Shown here: positions 1 to 6,828 of the stretch, piece by piece | How the letters are laid out: each line of letters opens with the position of its first letter | Position numbering within the stretch: the stretch's first letter is position 1 | Assembly (NCBI GenBank): GCA_003565055.1 | Contig: PXDM01000112.1 | Span: 1 to 9,318, forward strand | Reading direction: 5' to 3' | DNA length: 9,318 nt | Source of the DNA: Paracoccaceae bacterium | GTDB taxonomy: Bacteria > Pseudomonadota > Alphaproteobacteria > Rhodobacterales > Rhodobacteraceae | Made by a program: the position numbers and the translations under genes | The notes under the pieces: generated by a model | What the model saw: the letters and a program-made list of their open reading frames with translations, nothing else | Databases searched by the model: none | What the model was told of the DNA's origin: nothing

Positions 1-1
1 C

Positions 2-973
2 AAGGTGTCTTCCTGCCTCGTCAATCCGCGCGCCTGCCATGAAACGGAGCTGCGCTACACGCCTGCCGCGTCGCCCAAGCGCGTGGCCGTGGTCGGGGCC
101 GGGCCGGCAGGGCTGATGGCGGCTCTGGTTGCAGATCAGCGTGGCCATGACGTGACCTTGTTCGAGGCCGATGACCAGATCGGCGGGCAGTTGAACATGG
201 CCCGTGTGATCCCCGGCAAGGAGGAGTTTCACGGGCTGGTCGACTGGTTCACAGGGCAGATCGCGCGCTCTGATGTGGCGCTGCGGCTTTCGACCCGCGC
301 GACAGAGGCCGCGTTGCAGGGCTTTGACGAGGTGATTCTGGCCACGGGTGTCGCGCCGCGCGACCCGCAGATCGACGGGCAGGGGGCGCCGCATGTGCTG
401 AGCTATCTCGATGTCCTGCGCGGCAAGGCGCCGGTCGGGGCGCGCGTGTTGATCCTTGGCGCAGGTGGGATCGGCTTTGATGTGGCCGAATATCTGACCC
501 ATGCCGGGCCGAGTGCGGCAGAGGATATCGACCTGTGGCGGCGCGAATGGGGTGTGGCCGATCCGGCGAGCGCGCCCGGTGGCCTCGCGCCGCAGGGTCC
601 GGAGCCCGCGGCCCCGGCGCGGGTCGTGACACTGGTTCAGCGCAAACCGGGCAAGCCGGGAAAGGGGCTCGGCAAGACGACAGGATGGATCCACCGCGCG
701 GCGCTGGCGCTCAAAGAGGTGCGGATGCTGGGCGGGATGGAATATCTGCGGATCACTGATCAAGGGCTGGTCGTCCGGCGCGACGGGGAGGAGGTGCTGC
801 TAGAGGCGGATACAATCGTGCTCTGCACCGGGCAGGAACCGATGCGCGATCTCTTCGACGCATTGCACCGCGCGGGCCGGTCCGCGCATGTGATTGGTGG
901 CGCTGACAAGGCGGCGGAGCTGGACGCGAAACGCGCGATTGATCAGGGCGCACGCCTTGCCGCAGCGCTGTAA
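2..973 (+). CDS. fadH: 2,4-dienoyl-CoA reductase (NADPH), C-terminal half, 5'-truncated by window edge
   Basis: FadH reduces 2,4-dienoyl-CoA intermediates with NADPH so that unsaturated fatty acids can enter beta-oxidation; it is a cytosolic flavin and 4Fe-4S enzyme. The 323 visible residues match the C-terminal half of a protein usually about 670 aa long; the TIM-barrel/FMN half lies outside. The first codons encode SCLVNPRACHE, the segment carrying the last Fe-S cysteine (codon 14-16). A FAD dinucleotide fold follows (VVGAGPAGLMA, about 86-118), then the NADPH fold (LILGAGGIGFDVAEYL, about 449-496). The family stretch GKGLGKTTGWIHRA and the terminal IGGADKAAELDAKRAIDQG are also present. The frame is open through the left edge, so the GTG at 5 is an internal valine. 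A hairpin starts just after the stop. Identity is confident; nothing looks broken. Confidence 0.95.
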   Translation, partial: KVSSCLVNPRACHETELRYTPAASPKRVAVVGAGPAGLMAALVADQRGHDVTLFEADDQIGGQLNMARVIPGKEEFHGLVDWFTGQIARSDVALRLSTRATEAALQGFDEVILATGVAPRDPQIDGQGAPHVLSYLDVLRGKAPVGARVLILGAGGIGFDVAEYLTHAGPSAAEDIDLWRREWGVADPASAPGGLAPQGPEPAAPARVVTLVQRKPGKPGKGLGKTTGWIHRAALALKEVRMLGGMEYLRITDQGLVVRRDGEEVLLEADTIVLCTGQEPMRDLFDALHRAGRSAHVIGGADKAAELDAKRAIDQGARLAAAL

Positions 974-1377
974 GCGCGCGCCAGAAGGCCCTCCCGCCCG
1001 CCCCCGCGCCGCGTTTCACGCGCCGCTTGCCTTCTGGCGCGCGGGCGCAGAAAGTTTGCGTGAGCTTGTTGCATTTGCCCATCTCGCCAAAGTCATCGAA
1101 GGCGTCGCGTTCATCAACGGCGTCACGCCACCATCCCCGGATAGGGCCTTCGCATGACGAGGTTCAGACACCAGAGATGACGCTGGCTCTTGGGTAGAGG
1201 AAGGATGCGCCCAAGCTGCGGGTTTGTTGGATATACGACGGCAGAGCTTTCGCCCGCGCGCTTTGAAAGCGCTGTCGATCAAGGTTTCAGTCGCGCAAAT
1301 CTGGTGCTTCGATCATGTCCCACGGACCACCGCGCACAGCGCGATCTGCCGCATTCCTCCGCTCACTGCTCCGTCAA
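974..1377. other. Gene-free stretch between fadH and the amidase gene (ends at the two stop codons)
   Basis: About 400 bases separate two genes that both end here (fadH on plus, amidase on minus). Open frames exist on both strands, but none has a ribosome binding site with a plausible protein, and I recognise no family in any of the six frames. The left end is a large inverted repeat, annotated separately. The rest, about 1045-1377, is less extreme in composition and could be the remains of a decayed gene or insertion sequence, but I cannot name one. Confidence 0.5.
975..1043 (+). terminator. Long-looped inverted repeat directly after fadH, possible terminator
   Basis: The 15-base arm cgcgcgccagaaggc (975-989) is perfectly complementary to gccttctggcgcgcg (1029-1043), with a very C-rich 39-base loop. 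It begins two bases after the fadH stop. There is no T-run after the right arm, so it is not a textbook intrinsic terminator; it may serve as a transcript-end stabiliser or a Rho-assisted stop. Confidence 0.5.
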
Positions 1378-2712
1378 TCACCCCTGCAACACCGCCTCCA
1401 CCGCTGCGCCAAGCCGCAGCAAGCGGTCCTCCTGCATCGGTGGGCACATCAGGCTCAGCCCTACCGAGGGCCGTCCCGCAGGCAGGGTCAGCGCGCAGAG
1501 CCCCAGCAGGTTGCCGATCCGTGTGTTGCGCAATGTCAGCAGGTTCTCGGTCGTGAAATAGGCGTGATCGCGCATCAGACGCGCGGCATTGGGCGGCAGA
1601 TTCGGCGCAGTCGGCAGGATCACCGCATCATAGCCCGCGACCGACGCGAGATACTCCGCGCGATGCTGCGTTAGCGCGGCCCAGGCAGCGACATAATCGC
1701 TCGCCAGATGCGCGCGCCCGGAGCGGAAGCGCTCCAGCACGGGCGCAAACATCACATCCGGATTTGCCTCGATCAGATCGCGCCATTCCGCGTAGCATTC
1801 CGGCGTATAGATGATGGCCGAGAGCGCGAGTGCGGCCTCGACCGGCGGCAAGGTGGCGTGGCTGACCTTCGCGCCCGCGCGCTCCAGAAGCGTCACGGCC
1901 TCGCAGAACCCGTCCAGCACGGGCGGGCGGATATCCTCGAACGGCGCGCCTTCCAGCACCAGAAAGCGCCGCCCCTCAATGCTCGCGCCGCGCAGGTCGG
2001 GGGCGGGGCGTGTCTCCATGACCGCCAGCGCCAGCGCGCAATCCTCAACGCTGCGCGCAAGCGGCCCCGCCGTGTCGAATTTCGGCGCAAGCGGCACGAC
2101 GCCTTCAAGCGTGATACGCCCTGAGGTGGTCTTGAGCCCCACCAGATCATTCCAGGCGGCCGGGATGCGCACAGAGCCGCCTGTATCCGAGCCCATCGCG
2201 AGCGGCGCGAGCCCGAAGGCAACTGACGTGGCCGCCCCCGAGGACGACCCCCCCGGCACGGCTTCGAGGTCATTGTAGCAGGGCGGCGTCGCTGTCACCG
2301 GGTTCAGCCCCAGCCCCGAATAGGCGCATTCGGTCTGATGGGTCTTGCCCAGACAGATCGTGCCCGCCCGCGTCATCACCTGCAGGATCGCCGCATCGAC
2401 CTCGGGCACGCGGCCCTTGAGCAGCGCCGTGCCCGATTCCGTGGCCACGCCCGCTGTGTCGAAGAGATCCTTCCACGACATCGGCACGCCGTCGAGCGGC
2501 CCGACACGCCGCCCGCTGCGCGCCCGCGAGCGCGCGGCCATCGCTTCGGTCAGTGCGCGGGCGCGGGTGGTGCGGGCATAGATGCGCCCGCCCATCGGGT
2601 GATCCTCGATCGCGGCCAGATAGGCTTCGGTCAGCTCCAGCGGACAGAGCGTGCCCGCACCGACCCGCCGCCCCAGTTCTGCCGCCGAGAGGCGCAACAC
2701 CTTCTTGTCCAT
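1378..2712 (-). CDS. Amidase-signature family hydrolase
   Basis: This is a 444-aa amidase-signature enzyme hydrolysing an amide bond in an unidentified small substrate, probably in the cytoplasm since no signal peptide is seen. The Ser-cisSer-Lys triad is complete: Lys81 in SWKDLFD, cis-Ser156 in PGGSSSGAA, and nucleophile Ser180 in GSDTGGSVRIPA. The spacings (99 and 24 residues) are those of fatty acid amide hydrolase. Length is normal for the family. The start at 2712 (MDKKVLRLSA) follows a gaggg-type ribosome binding site a few bases upstream; the frame stays open far beyond, but that extension is antisense to the next gene and carries no domain. It is not clearly GatA: no gatB or gatC is nearby. 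It is divergent from the UbiH-type gene, with 117 bp between starts. Annotators may call it amidase or GatA-like; the substrate cannot be read from sequence. Confidence 0.92.
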   Translation of the reverse strand: MDKKVLRLSAAELGRRVGAGTLCPLELTEAYLAAIEDHPMGGRIYARTTRARALTEAMAARSRARSGRRVGPLDGVPMSWKDLFDTAGVATESGTALLKGRVPEVDAAILQVMTRAGTICLGKTHQTECAYSGLGLNPVTATPPCYNDLEAVPGGSSSGAATSVAFGLAPLAMGSDTGGSVRIPAAWNDLVGLKTTSGRITLEGVVPLAPKFDTAGPLARSVEDCALALAVMETRPAPDLRGASIEGRRFLVLEGAPFEDIRPPVLDGFCEAVTLLERAGAKVSHATLPPVEAALALSAIIYTPECYAEWRDLIEANPDVMFAPVLERFRSGRAHLASDYVAAWAALTQHRAEYLASVAGYDAVILPTAPNLPPNAARLMRDHAYFTTENLLTLRNTRIGNLLGLCALTLPAGRPSVGLSLMCPPMQEDRLLRLGAAVEAVLQG

Positions 2713-2795
2713 CCCACCCTCATGCAACCCGCTGCGCGTTTTGTCGCAGCCTAGGCGGCGCGCGCGAAAATGGGAAGACCCACGCTTTTGCCGCA

Positions 2796-2823
2796 TGGAC
2801 AATCCCCGCCAATGGCTCATAAT
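2796..2823 (+). promoter_or_regulatory. Sigma-70-type promoter of the UbiH-family gene, predicted leaderless
   Basis: The -35 tggaca (2796-2801) and -10 cataat (2818-2823) each match the consensus at five of six bases, with a 16-base spacer. Counting from the -10 box, transcription should begin at about 2830, which is the A of the chosen start codon. This fits the absence of any Shine-Dalgarno sequence in front of that codon and argues against the in-frame ATGs at 2770 and 2812, which lie upstream of the predicted transcript start. Confidence 0.6.
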
Positions 2824-2829
2824 TCGCGC

Positions 2830-4062
2830 ATGACACATGACACTGACATTCTCATTGTGGGCGGCGGACTGAATGGCCCGGCGCTGGCCCTCGCGCTCGC
2901 GCAGGCGCAGGCGGGCTTGCGCATCGCGGTGCTTGACGCTCTGCCCACGGATATGCGCAAAGACCCCGAATTCGACGGGCGCTCCTATGCGCTGGCGCTG
3001 GGCTCCAGCCGCGTGCTGAGCGCACTGGGGATCTGGGACAAGGTTGCAGATCACGCGCAGCCCATCCTGCAGGTCAAAGCCAGCGACGGCCGCGCGGGCG
3101 AAGGGGCCGCGCCCTTCTTCCTGCATTTCGACGCGGCTGAGCTGGAAGAAGGCCCGATGGGCCATATGCTCGAAGACCGCTACCTGCGCCGCGCGCTTCT
3201 CGATGCGATCACGGTCCATCCGCAGATCACCCATCACGCGCAGGCCCGTGTGACGGCCCAAAGCACAGAGGCGCAGGGCATCACTGTGACGCTGGAAGAC
3301 GGGCGCGAGATGACCGCGCGGCTGCTCATCGGCTGCGACGGGCGCGACAGTGGCACGGCGCAGCGCGCTGGCATCCGGCGGACGGGCTGGTACTATGGCC
3401 AGACAGCACTCGTCTGCGCCATCGACCACGCCCTGCCCCATCACGGCATCGCGCATCAGTTCTTCATGCCCGCGGGTCCGCTGGCGATCCTGCCGCTGCC
3501 GGGCAATCGCAGCTCCATTGTCTGGAGCGAGCGCACCGAACAGGCGGATGCCATCCACGCGTTGTCCGATGCGGATTACCTGAATGCGCTGCGCCCCCGG
3601 TTCGGCGATTTTCTGGGCGAAATCGCGCTGGCGGGCGCGCGCTACGCCTATCCGCTGAAACTGACGATTGCCAACAGCTTCATCGGCCCGCGTCTGGCGC
3701 TGGTGGGGGACGCAGCGCATGGCATGCACCCGATTGCCGGCCAGGGCTTCAATTTCGGCCTGCGCGATGTGGCCGCGCTCGCCGAAGTCATCGCCGGGGC
3801 CGCCCGGCGGGGCGAAGATATCGCAAACCCGCTCGTGCTGGAGCGCTATCAACAGTGGCGACGTTTCGACACGATGATCATGGCGGTCGGCACCGACAGC
3901 GTGAATCGGCTCTTTTCCAATGACAACGCCCTGCTGCGCGGGTTGCGCGATCTGGGCATGGGGGCTGTCAGCGCCCTGCCGCCGCTGCGCCGCCGCTTCA
4001 TGCGCGAGGCCGCAGGACTGACGGGCGAGCTGCCCCGCCTGATGCGCGGGCTGCCGGTCTGA
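2830..4062 (+). CDS. UbiH/UbiF/COQ6-family FAD-dependent monooxygenase (ubiquinone biosynthesis hydroxylase)
   Basis: This 410-aa flavoprotein belongs to the aromatic-ring hydroxylases that add oxygen during ubiquinone synthesis, acting at the inner face of the cytoplasmic membrane. The three FAD/NAD(P)H motifs are present: GGGLNG at residues 11-16 after a beta-strand (DILIV), the DG motif LIGCDGRDS at about 166-174, and the GD motif LALVGDAAHGMHPIAGQG at about 289-306. The N-terminal R-S-Y-A-L motif near residue 51 is typical of UbiH/UbiF proteins. Length is normal. In-frame ATGs exist at 2770 and 2812, but the start at 2830 puts the Rossmann fold right at the N-terminus and agrees with a promoter whose start point would coincide with it. 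Which ring position it hydroxylates (UbiH, UbiF, UbiI or UbiL role) cannot be told from this sequence, so no symbol is given. A hairpin follows the stop. Confidence 0.9.
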   Translation: MTHDTDILIVGGGLNGPALALALAQAQAGLRIAVLDALPTDMRKDPEFDGRSYALALGSSRVLSALGIWDKVADHAQPILQVKASDGRAGEGAAPFFLHFDAAELEEGPMGHMLEDRYLRRALLDAITVHPQITHHAQARVTAQSTEAQGITVTLEDGREMTARLLIGCDGRDSGTAQRAGIRRTGWYYGQTALVCAIDHALPHHGIAHQFFMPAGPLAILPLPGNRSSIVWSERTEQADAIHALSDADYLNALRPRFGDFLGEIALAGARYAYPLKLTIANSFIGPRLALVGDAAHGMHPIAGQGFNFGLRDVAALAEVIAGAARRGEDIANPLVLERYQQWRRFDTMIMAVGTDSVNRLFSNDNALLRGLRDLGMGAVSALPPLRRRFMREAAGLTGELPRLMRGLPV

Positions 4063-4071
4063 TCACAACTT

Positions 4072-4108
4072 GCCCAAAGCCCACCCGTACGCATCGGGGG
4101 CTTTGGGC
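4072..4108 (+). terminator. Hairpin after the UbiH-family gene
   Basis: gcccaaagccc (4072-4082) pairs perfectly with gggctttgggc (4098-4108) around a 15-base loop, ten bases after the stop codon. No T-run follows (tgcgcgc), so it is a probable transcript-end hairpin rather than a canonical intrinsic terminator. Confidence 0.6.
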
Positions 4109-4186
4109 TGCGCGCGCCTCACCACCTTGTGAGCCGCTGCCCCCGGCCGCGCTCTATATCACTGCTAAGCCTACCGGAGTCTTCCC

Positions 4187-4822
4187 ATGTCCCTGCGCGC
4201 TCTCGCTCTTGCTCTCTTCGCTCTTACCGCCAGCTTCAGTCCCGCGCTCGCGCAATCAACTCAGACTGCGCTGGTCGCAGGGGGCTGCTTCTGGTGCGTC
4301 GAATCCGATTTCCGCCGGGTCGCAGGCGTGACTGATGTGCAGGTCGGCTTCGCGGGCGGCACGACGCCCGACCCGAGCTATGACGATGTCGCGCGCGGTC
4401 GCACTGACCATCTGGAGGTCGCACAGATCACGTTCGACCCCGCTCAGATCAGCTATGACCAGATCCTGCATCTCTTCCTGCGCTCGGTGGACGTGACCGA
4501 TGCGGGCGGGCAATTCTGCGACCGTGGCCCGCATTACACCACGGCGATCTTCGCGACACCGTCACAGACTGCGCAGGCCGAAGCCGCCATCGCCGCTGCC
4601 GAGGCCGAACTCGGCCGCGCTATCGTCACGCCCGTGCGCGCTGACGCGACCTTCTACCCGGCAGATGATTTCCACCAGAATTACGCCAATTCGACCGAGC
4701 GCACTCTGACGCGCTTCGGCTGGATCGAGCGGCGCGACGCCTATAAGCGCTACCGCGAAGGCTGTGGTCGCGACGCGCGCCTGCGCGAACTCTGGGGCGC
4801 ATCCGCAGCTTTCGCGCAATAA
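4187..4822 (+). CDS. msrA: Peptide-methionine (S)-S-oxide reductase MsrA, exported
   Basis: MsrA reduces the S-epimer of methionine sulfoxide in oxidised proteins. The catalytic motif GGCFWCVE is at about residues 32-39, with nucleophile Cys34. By alignment with E. coli MsrA, the substrate-site residues Phe35, Trp36, Tyr65 (DPSY), Glu77 (GRTDHLE) and Tyr117 (GPHYTTA) are all kept. The family segments GQFCDRGPHY and YPADDFHQNY are present, and Cys193 (EGCGRD) is the likely resolving cysteine. Residues 1-22 form a signal peptide (hydrophobic LALALFALTASFSPALA, then Q), so the enzyme should act in the periplasm. The length of 211 aa is normal including the leader. The start at 4187 has ggag eight bases upstream. 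It is probably a single-gene unit, with a hairpin before it and an intergenic element after it. Periplasmic electron supply is not evident: no msrB or thioredoxin partner is nearby. Confidence 0.95.
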   Translation: MSLRALALALFALTASFSPALAQSTQTALVAGGCFWCVESDFRRVAGVTDVQVGFAGGTTPDPSYDDVARGRTDHLEVAQITFDPAQISYDQILHLFLRSVDVTDAGGQFCDRGPHYTTAIFATPSQTAQAEAAIAAAEAELGRAIVTPVRADATFYPADDFHQNYANSTERTLTRFGWIERRDAYKRYREGCGRDARLRELWGASAAFAQ

Positions 4823-4842
4823 GCGCCCCCCGGACGCGGCTG

Positions 4843-4928
4843 GTTTCACGCGCGCCCTTTCATCTTTGCCCAAATATCCTCAGGGGGTGAATTGAGGCGA
4901 AGCCGAAAGAGGGGGCGCGAGCGCCCCC
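4843..4928. repeat. Rhodobacterales-type intergenic element with G/C hairpin
   Basis: After msrA lies gtttcacgcgcg, then catctttgcccaaatatcct (4861-4880), a G-run, and a perfect short hairpin made of gggggcg (4911-4917), loop cgag, and cgccccc (4922-4928). I recall the tttgcccaaatatcc core, often next to a G-run and a G/C hairpin, as a recurrent intergenic sequence at gene ends in Rhodobacteraceae genomes; that is from memory, not searched. Only one full copy is in this window. It may act as a transcript-end structure; on the minus strand the hairpin is followed by tctttcgg. Confidence 0.5.
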
Positions 4929-5029
4929 AATCGCCTTGGCTCAGCCGCACAGCGCGTGACGCCACGACCGGCCTTGACCAGACCAGTCTCGCAGGGCACC
5001 GAGCATATGAGCGAAGGAGTGCCCTCAAA

Positions 5030-5560
5030 ATGTATCCGATTTTCCGTTTTCTCAAGGAAGTCATCAAGTTCCGCAATGCCCCGCCGCTTGATCTCTGCGC
5101 GACTCATATCTCGCATCATCGCTGTTGGCCCTGGGATCTCGACCCCTGGATCGAGTTGAACAATGGTCGGACGCTGACACTCTACGATCTGGGCCGGATC
5201 CCGATGGCGCATCGCACGGGTCTCATCGCGGTCCTGCGGGCGCAAGGCTGGGGGATTACGGTCGCTGGCAACACCACGCGCTACCGCCAGCGCATCCGCG
5301 CCTTCGAGCGCTTCGAGCTGCGCTCGCGCTGTATCGGCTGGGATAAGCGTTTCTTCTATGTCGAGCAATCCATGTGGAAAGGGGATGTCTGCGCCAATCA
5401 CATCCTGATCCGCAATGCCATCACCTCGGCGCAAGGAATCGTGCCGACCGCAGATGTCCTGCGCGCCATGGGACGCCCGGTCGATGCCCCCGCGCTTCCC
5501 GATTGGGTGACGGCCTGGGTCGCAGCGGATCAAGAGCGGCCCTGGCCCCCACAAATCTGA
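5030..5560 (+). CDS. Acyl-CoA thioesterase family protein (hotdog fold, THEM6-like)
   Basis: This 176-aa cytosolic protein resembles the 4HBT/hotdog thioesterases related to THEM6, which are thought to hydrolyse acyl-CoA thioesters; the natural substrate is unknown. The recognisable core is the W-P-W-D-L-D-P-W-I-E-L-N-N-G-R stretch (residues 33-47) followed by TLYDLGR, the counterpart of the D-x-D-x(n)-N-N-G-R active-site region on the hotdog helix. Later family-like segments are RYRQRIRAFERFELRSR and GWDKRFFYVEQ. The start at 5030 has aaggag (5014-5019) at good spacing, and the protein begins MYPIFRFLK as in relatives. The frame is open upstream to about 4892, but that part overlaps the intergenic element. 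An equally long open frame on the opposite strand has no recognisable protein. No promoter was identified, and the gene appears to stand alone. Confidence 0.82.
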   Translation: MYPIFRFLKEVIKFRNAPPLDLCATHISHHRCWPWDLDPWIELNNGRTLTLYDLGRIPMAHRTGLIAVLRAQGWGITVAGNTTRYRQRIRAFERFELRSRCIGWDKRFFYVEQSMWKGDVCANHILIRNAITSAQGIVPTADVLRAMGRPVDAPALPDWVTAWVAADQERPWPPQI

Positions 5561-5604
5561 GCGCCCAGCGGATCAGCAAAAATGCCTTAGAACAAATCTA
5601 AGTC

Positions 5605-5618
5605 TTGATGCAGATCAA
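5605..5618. promoter_or_regulatory. FNR/FnrL binding site upstream of the cytochrome c peroxidase gene
   Basis: ttgatgcagatcaa is a perfect match to the FNR consensus TTGAT-N4-ATCAA, used by FnrL/FnrP in Rhodobacter and Paracoccus. Its centre (5611.5) lies 41.5 bases before a start point near 5653, and tagacc at 5640-5645 sits where the -10 box would be. That is the geometry of a class II activated promoter, so induction at low oxygen is predicted. A related Dnr/Nnr-type regulator could also bind the site. Confidence 0.85.
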
Positions 5619-5696
5619 GGCGCGAAATCTCTGCTCTGCTAGACCTGTTCGCAACCGCGCGAAACAGCAACCAAGTCCTATGAACAGGAGGCACAC

Positions 5697-6683
5697 ATGT
5701 TCCCCAAACACCTTCACCGCATTGGCGCGACCGCCATGGCGTTGGTGCTGAGCGCTACTGCTGTCCATGCCGATGACATCGCGGAATACATGGATTTCTT
5801 CGAGCCGCTTCCCTATCTGCCCCCCATCCCGGCAGACAATACCATGACGCCCGAGAAGATCGAGCTGGGCAAGATGTTGTTCTTTGAACCGCGCATCTCG
5901 GCGTCCGGGGTGATTTCCTGCGCGACCTGCCACAACCCCGCACTCGGCTGGGCCGACAGGATCCCGCGCGCTGTCGGTCATGGCGGTCAGGTGGGCGAGC
6001 GCAACACGCCAACTGTGCTGAACTCGGGTTTCCTCGGGTCGCAATTCTGGGACGGGCGCGAACCTGATCTGGAAGGGCAGGCGCTGGGGCCCATCGAGGC
6101 CGATATCGAGATGAACATGACGCTGGCCGAGGCGATCGAGCGGCTGAAGGAATTCGAGATCTATCATGAGCATTTCAGTGCCGCTTTCCCGGATGATCCC
6201 GATCCGATCAATCAGGAGAATGTCGCGCTCTCGATTGCGACTTTTGAGCGCACGCTGAACACGCCCAATTCGCCGCTGGACCGCTTTCTTGCAGGTGATG
6301 TGCAGGCGATGAGCGATCAGCAGGTCGACGGGATGAAGCTGTTTGTCGACGCGGGCTGTGTGGCCTGCCATAACGGGCCTGCCCTGACGGACAGCAATTT
6401 CCACCGTTTCGAATTGCCGGGTTCGACGGATGAGGGCCGCTTCCTCGTGACTGGCGATGAGGCAGATATGTTCGCCTTCCGCACGCCCACCTTGCGCAAT
6501 GTCGCGGTGACCTATCCCTATTTCAACAATGGCTCGGTCGACAATCTGACCGATGCGATCCAGTTGATGGGCCAGCAGATGCTGGGGCAGGATTTCACCG
6601 AAGATGAACTCGGTGCGCTCGTGGCGTTCATGGATGCGCTGACCGGCGAGATGCCGAATATCGAGATCCCTGCACTGCCATAA
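5697..6683 (+). CDS. ccp: Diheme cytochrome c peroxidase, periplasmic
   Basis: The enzyme reduces hydrogen peroxide to water with electrons from small periplasmic cytochromes c. Residues 1-25 form a signal peptide (cleavage after VHA). Two c-type heme sites are visible: CATCH at 75-79 (the peroxidatic heme domain) and CVACH at 221-225 (the electron-entry heme). Between them is the family block GHGGQVGERNTPTVLNS and QFWDGREPDLEGQALGP; His94 in GHGG is the likely switchable axial ligand of the first heme. The C-terminal block FRTPTLRNVAVTYPYFNNGS leads to Met291, the probable distal ligand of the second heme. At 328 aa it has normal length and lacks the third heme of the longer YhjA-type enzymes. 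A strong aggagg lies five bases before the start. It has an FNR box in front and an intrinsic terminator behind, so it is probably monocistronic and induced at low oxygen. MauG-type oxidation is a less likely alternative. Confidence 0.95.
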   Translation: MFPKHLHRIGATAMALVLSATAVHADDIAEYMDFFEPLPYLPPIPADNTMTPEKIELGKMLFFEPRISASGVISCATCHNPALGWADRIPRAVGHGGQVGERNTPTVLNSGFLGSQFWDGREPDLEGQALGPIEADIEMNMTLAEAIERLKEFEIYHEHFSAAFPDDPDPINQENVALSIATFERTLNTPNSPLDRFLAGDVQAMSDQQVDGMKLFVDAGCVACHNGPALTDSNFHRFELPGSTDEGRFLVTGDEADMFAFRTPTLRNVAVTYPYFNNGSVDNLTDAIQLMGQQMLGQDFTEDELGALVAFMDALTGEMPNIEIPALP

Positions 6684-6704
6684 CCTGCTCTGCACCTTGC
6701 GACG

Positions 6705-6734
6705 CGCCGCCCGCCCTGCTGCGGGCGGCGTTTT
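6705..6734 (+). terminator. Intrinsic terminator of the cytochrome c peroxidase gene
   Basis: cgccgcccgc (6705-6714) pairs perfectly with gcgggcggcg (6721-6730) around a six-base loop and is followed immediately by tttt. It lies 21 bases after the stop codon and separates the peroxidase from the downstream cytochrome c gene. Confidence 0.9.
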
Positions 6735-6799
6735 GCGTCTGCAGCCTTCGACGCAATCGCCCCGACTGGTCACATCATGGGCATCCATCTTTTGTCGAC

Positions 6800-6827
6800 T
6801 TGCACAAAGCGCTTAAAACTCTAAGGT
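6800..6827 (+). promoter_or_regulatory. Candidate promoter of the cytochrome c2-like gene
   Basis: ttgcac (6800-6805) is a fair -35 box; taagg followed by t (6822-6827) would be the -10 at a 16-base spacing, but it matches the consensus at only three positions. A promoter must lie in this interval because a strong terminator stands upstream. The exact boxes are uncertain, and an activator or alternative sigma factor may be involved. Confidence 0.3.
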
Positions 6828-6828
6828 C

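Noticed and set aside
1013..1023. gtttcacgcgc resembling half of the ParB site gtttcacgtgaaac (also at 4843)
   Set aside because: Only the left half matches; the right half of the palindrome is absent in both copies.
1016..1282. Possible transposase remnant in the gene-free region after fadH
   Set aside because: I checked both strands for the common IS5, IS3 and IS110 motifs from memory and found no convincing match, so it is not called a mobile element.
2713..3852. Minus-strand open frame continuing upstream of the amidase to give an apparent 824-residue protein
   Set aside because: The extension is antisense to the UbiH-family gene, has no recognisable domain, and the amidase has its own ribosome binding site and natural N-terminus at 2712.
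4880..5554. Minus-strand open frame of 224 codons opposite the thioesterase
   Set aside because: It mirrors the plus-strand gene's frame in GC-rich DNA, matches no family I know, and the plus-strand protein has a clear hotdog core and ribosome binding site.
5598..6788. Minus-strand open frame of 396 codons opposite the peroxidase
   Set aside because: It covers the whole diheme peroxidase gene, its terminator and its FNR region, which are all well supported; the translated product looks like antisense sequence.
6792..6808. ttgtcgacttgcacaa as a second FNR-type site before the cytochrome c gene
   Set aside because: The half-sites ttg and caa are ten bases apart rather than eight, and the inner bases do not match the FNR consensus.
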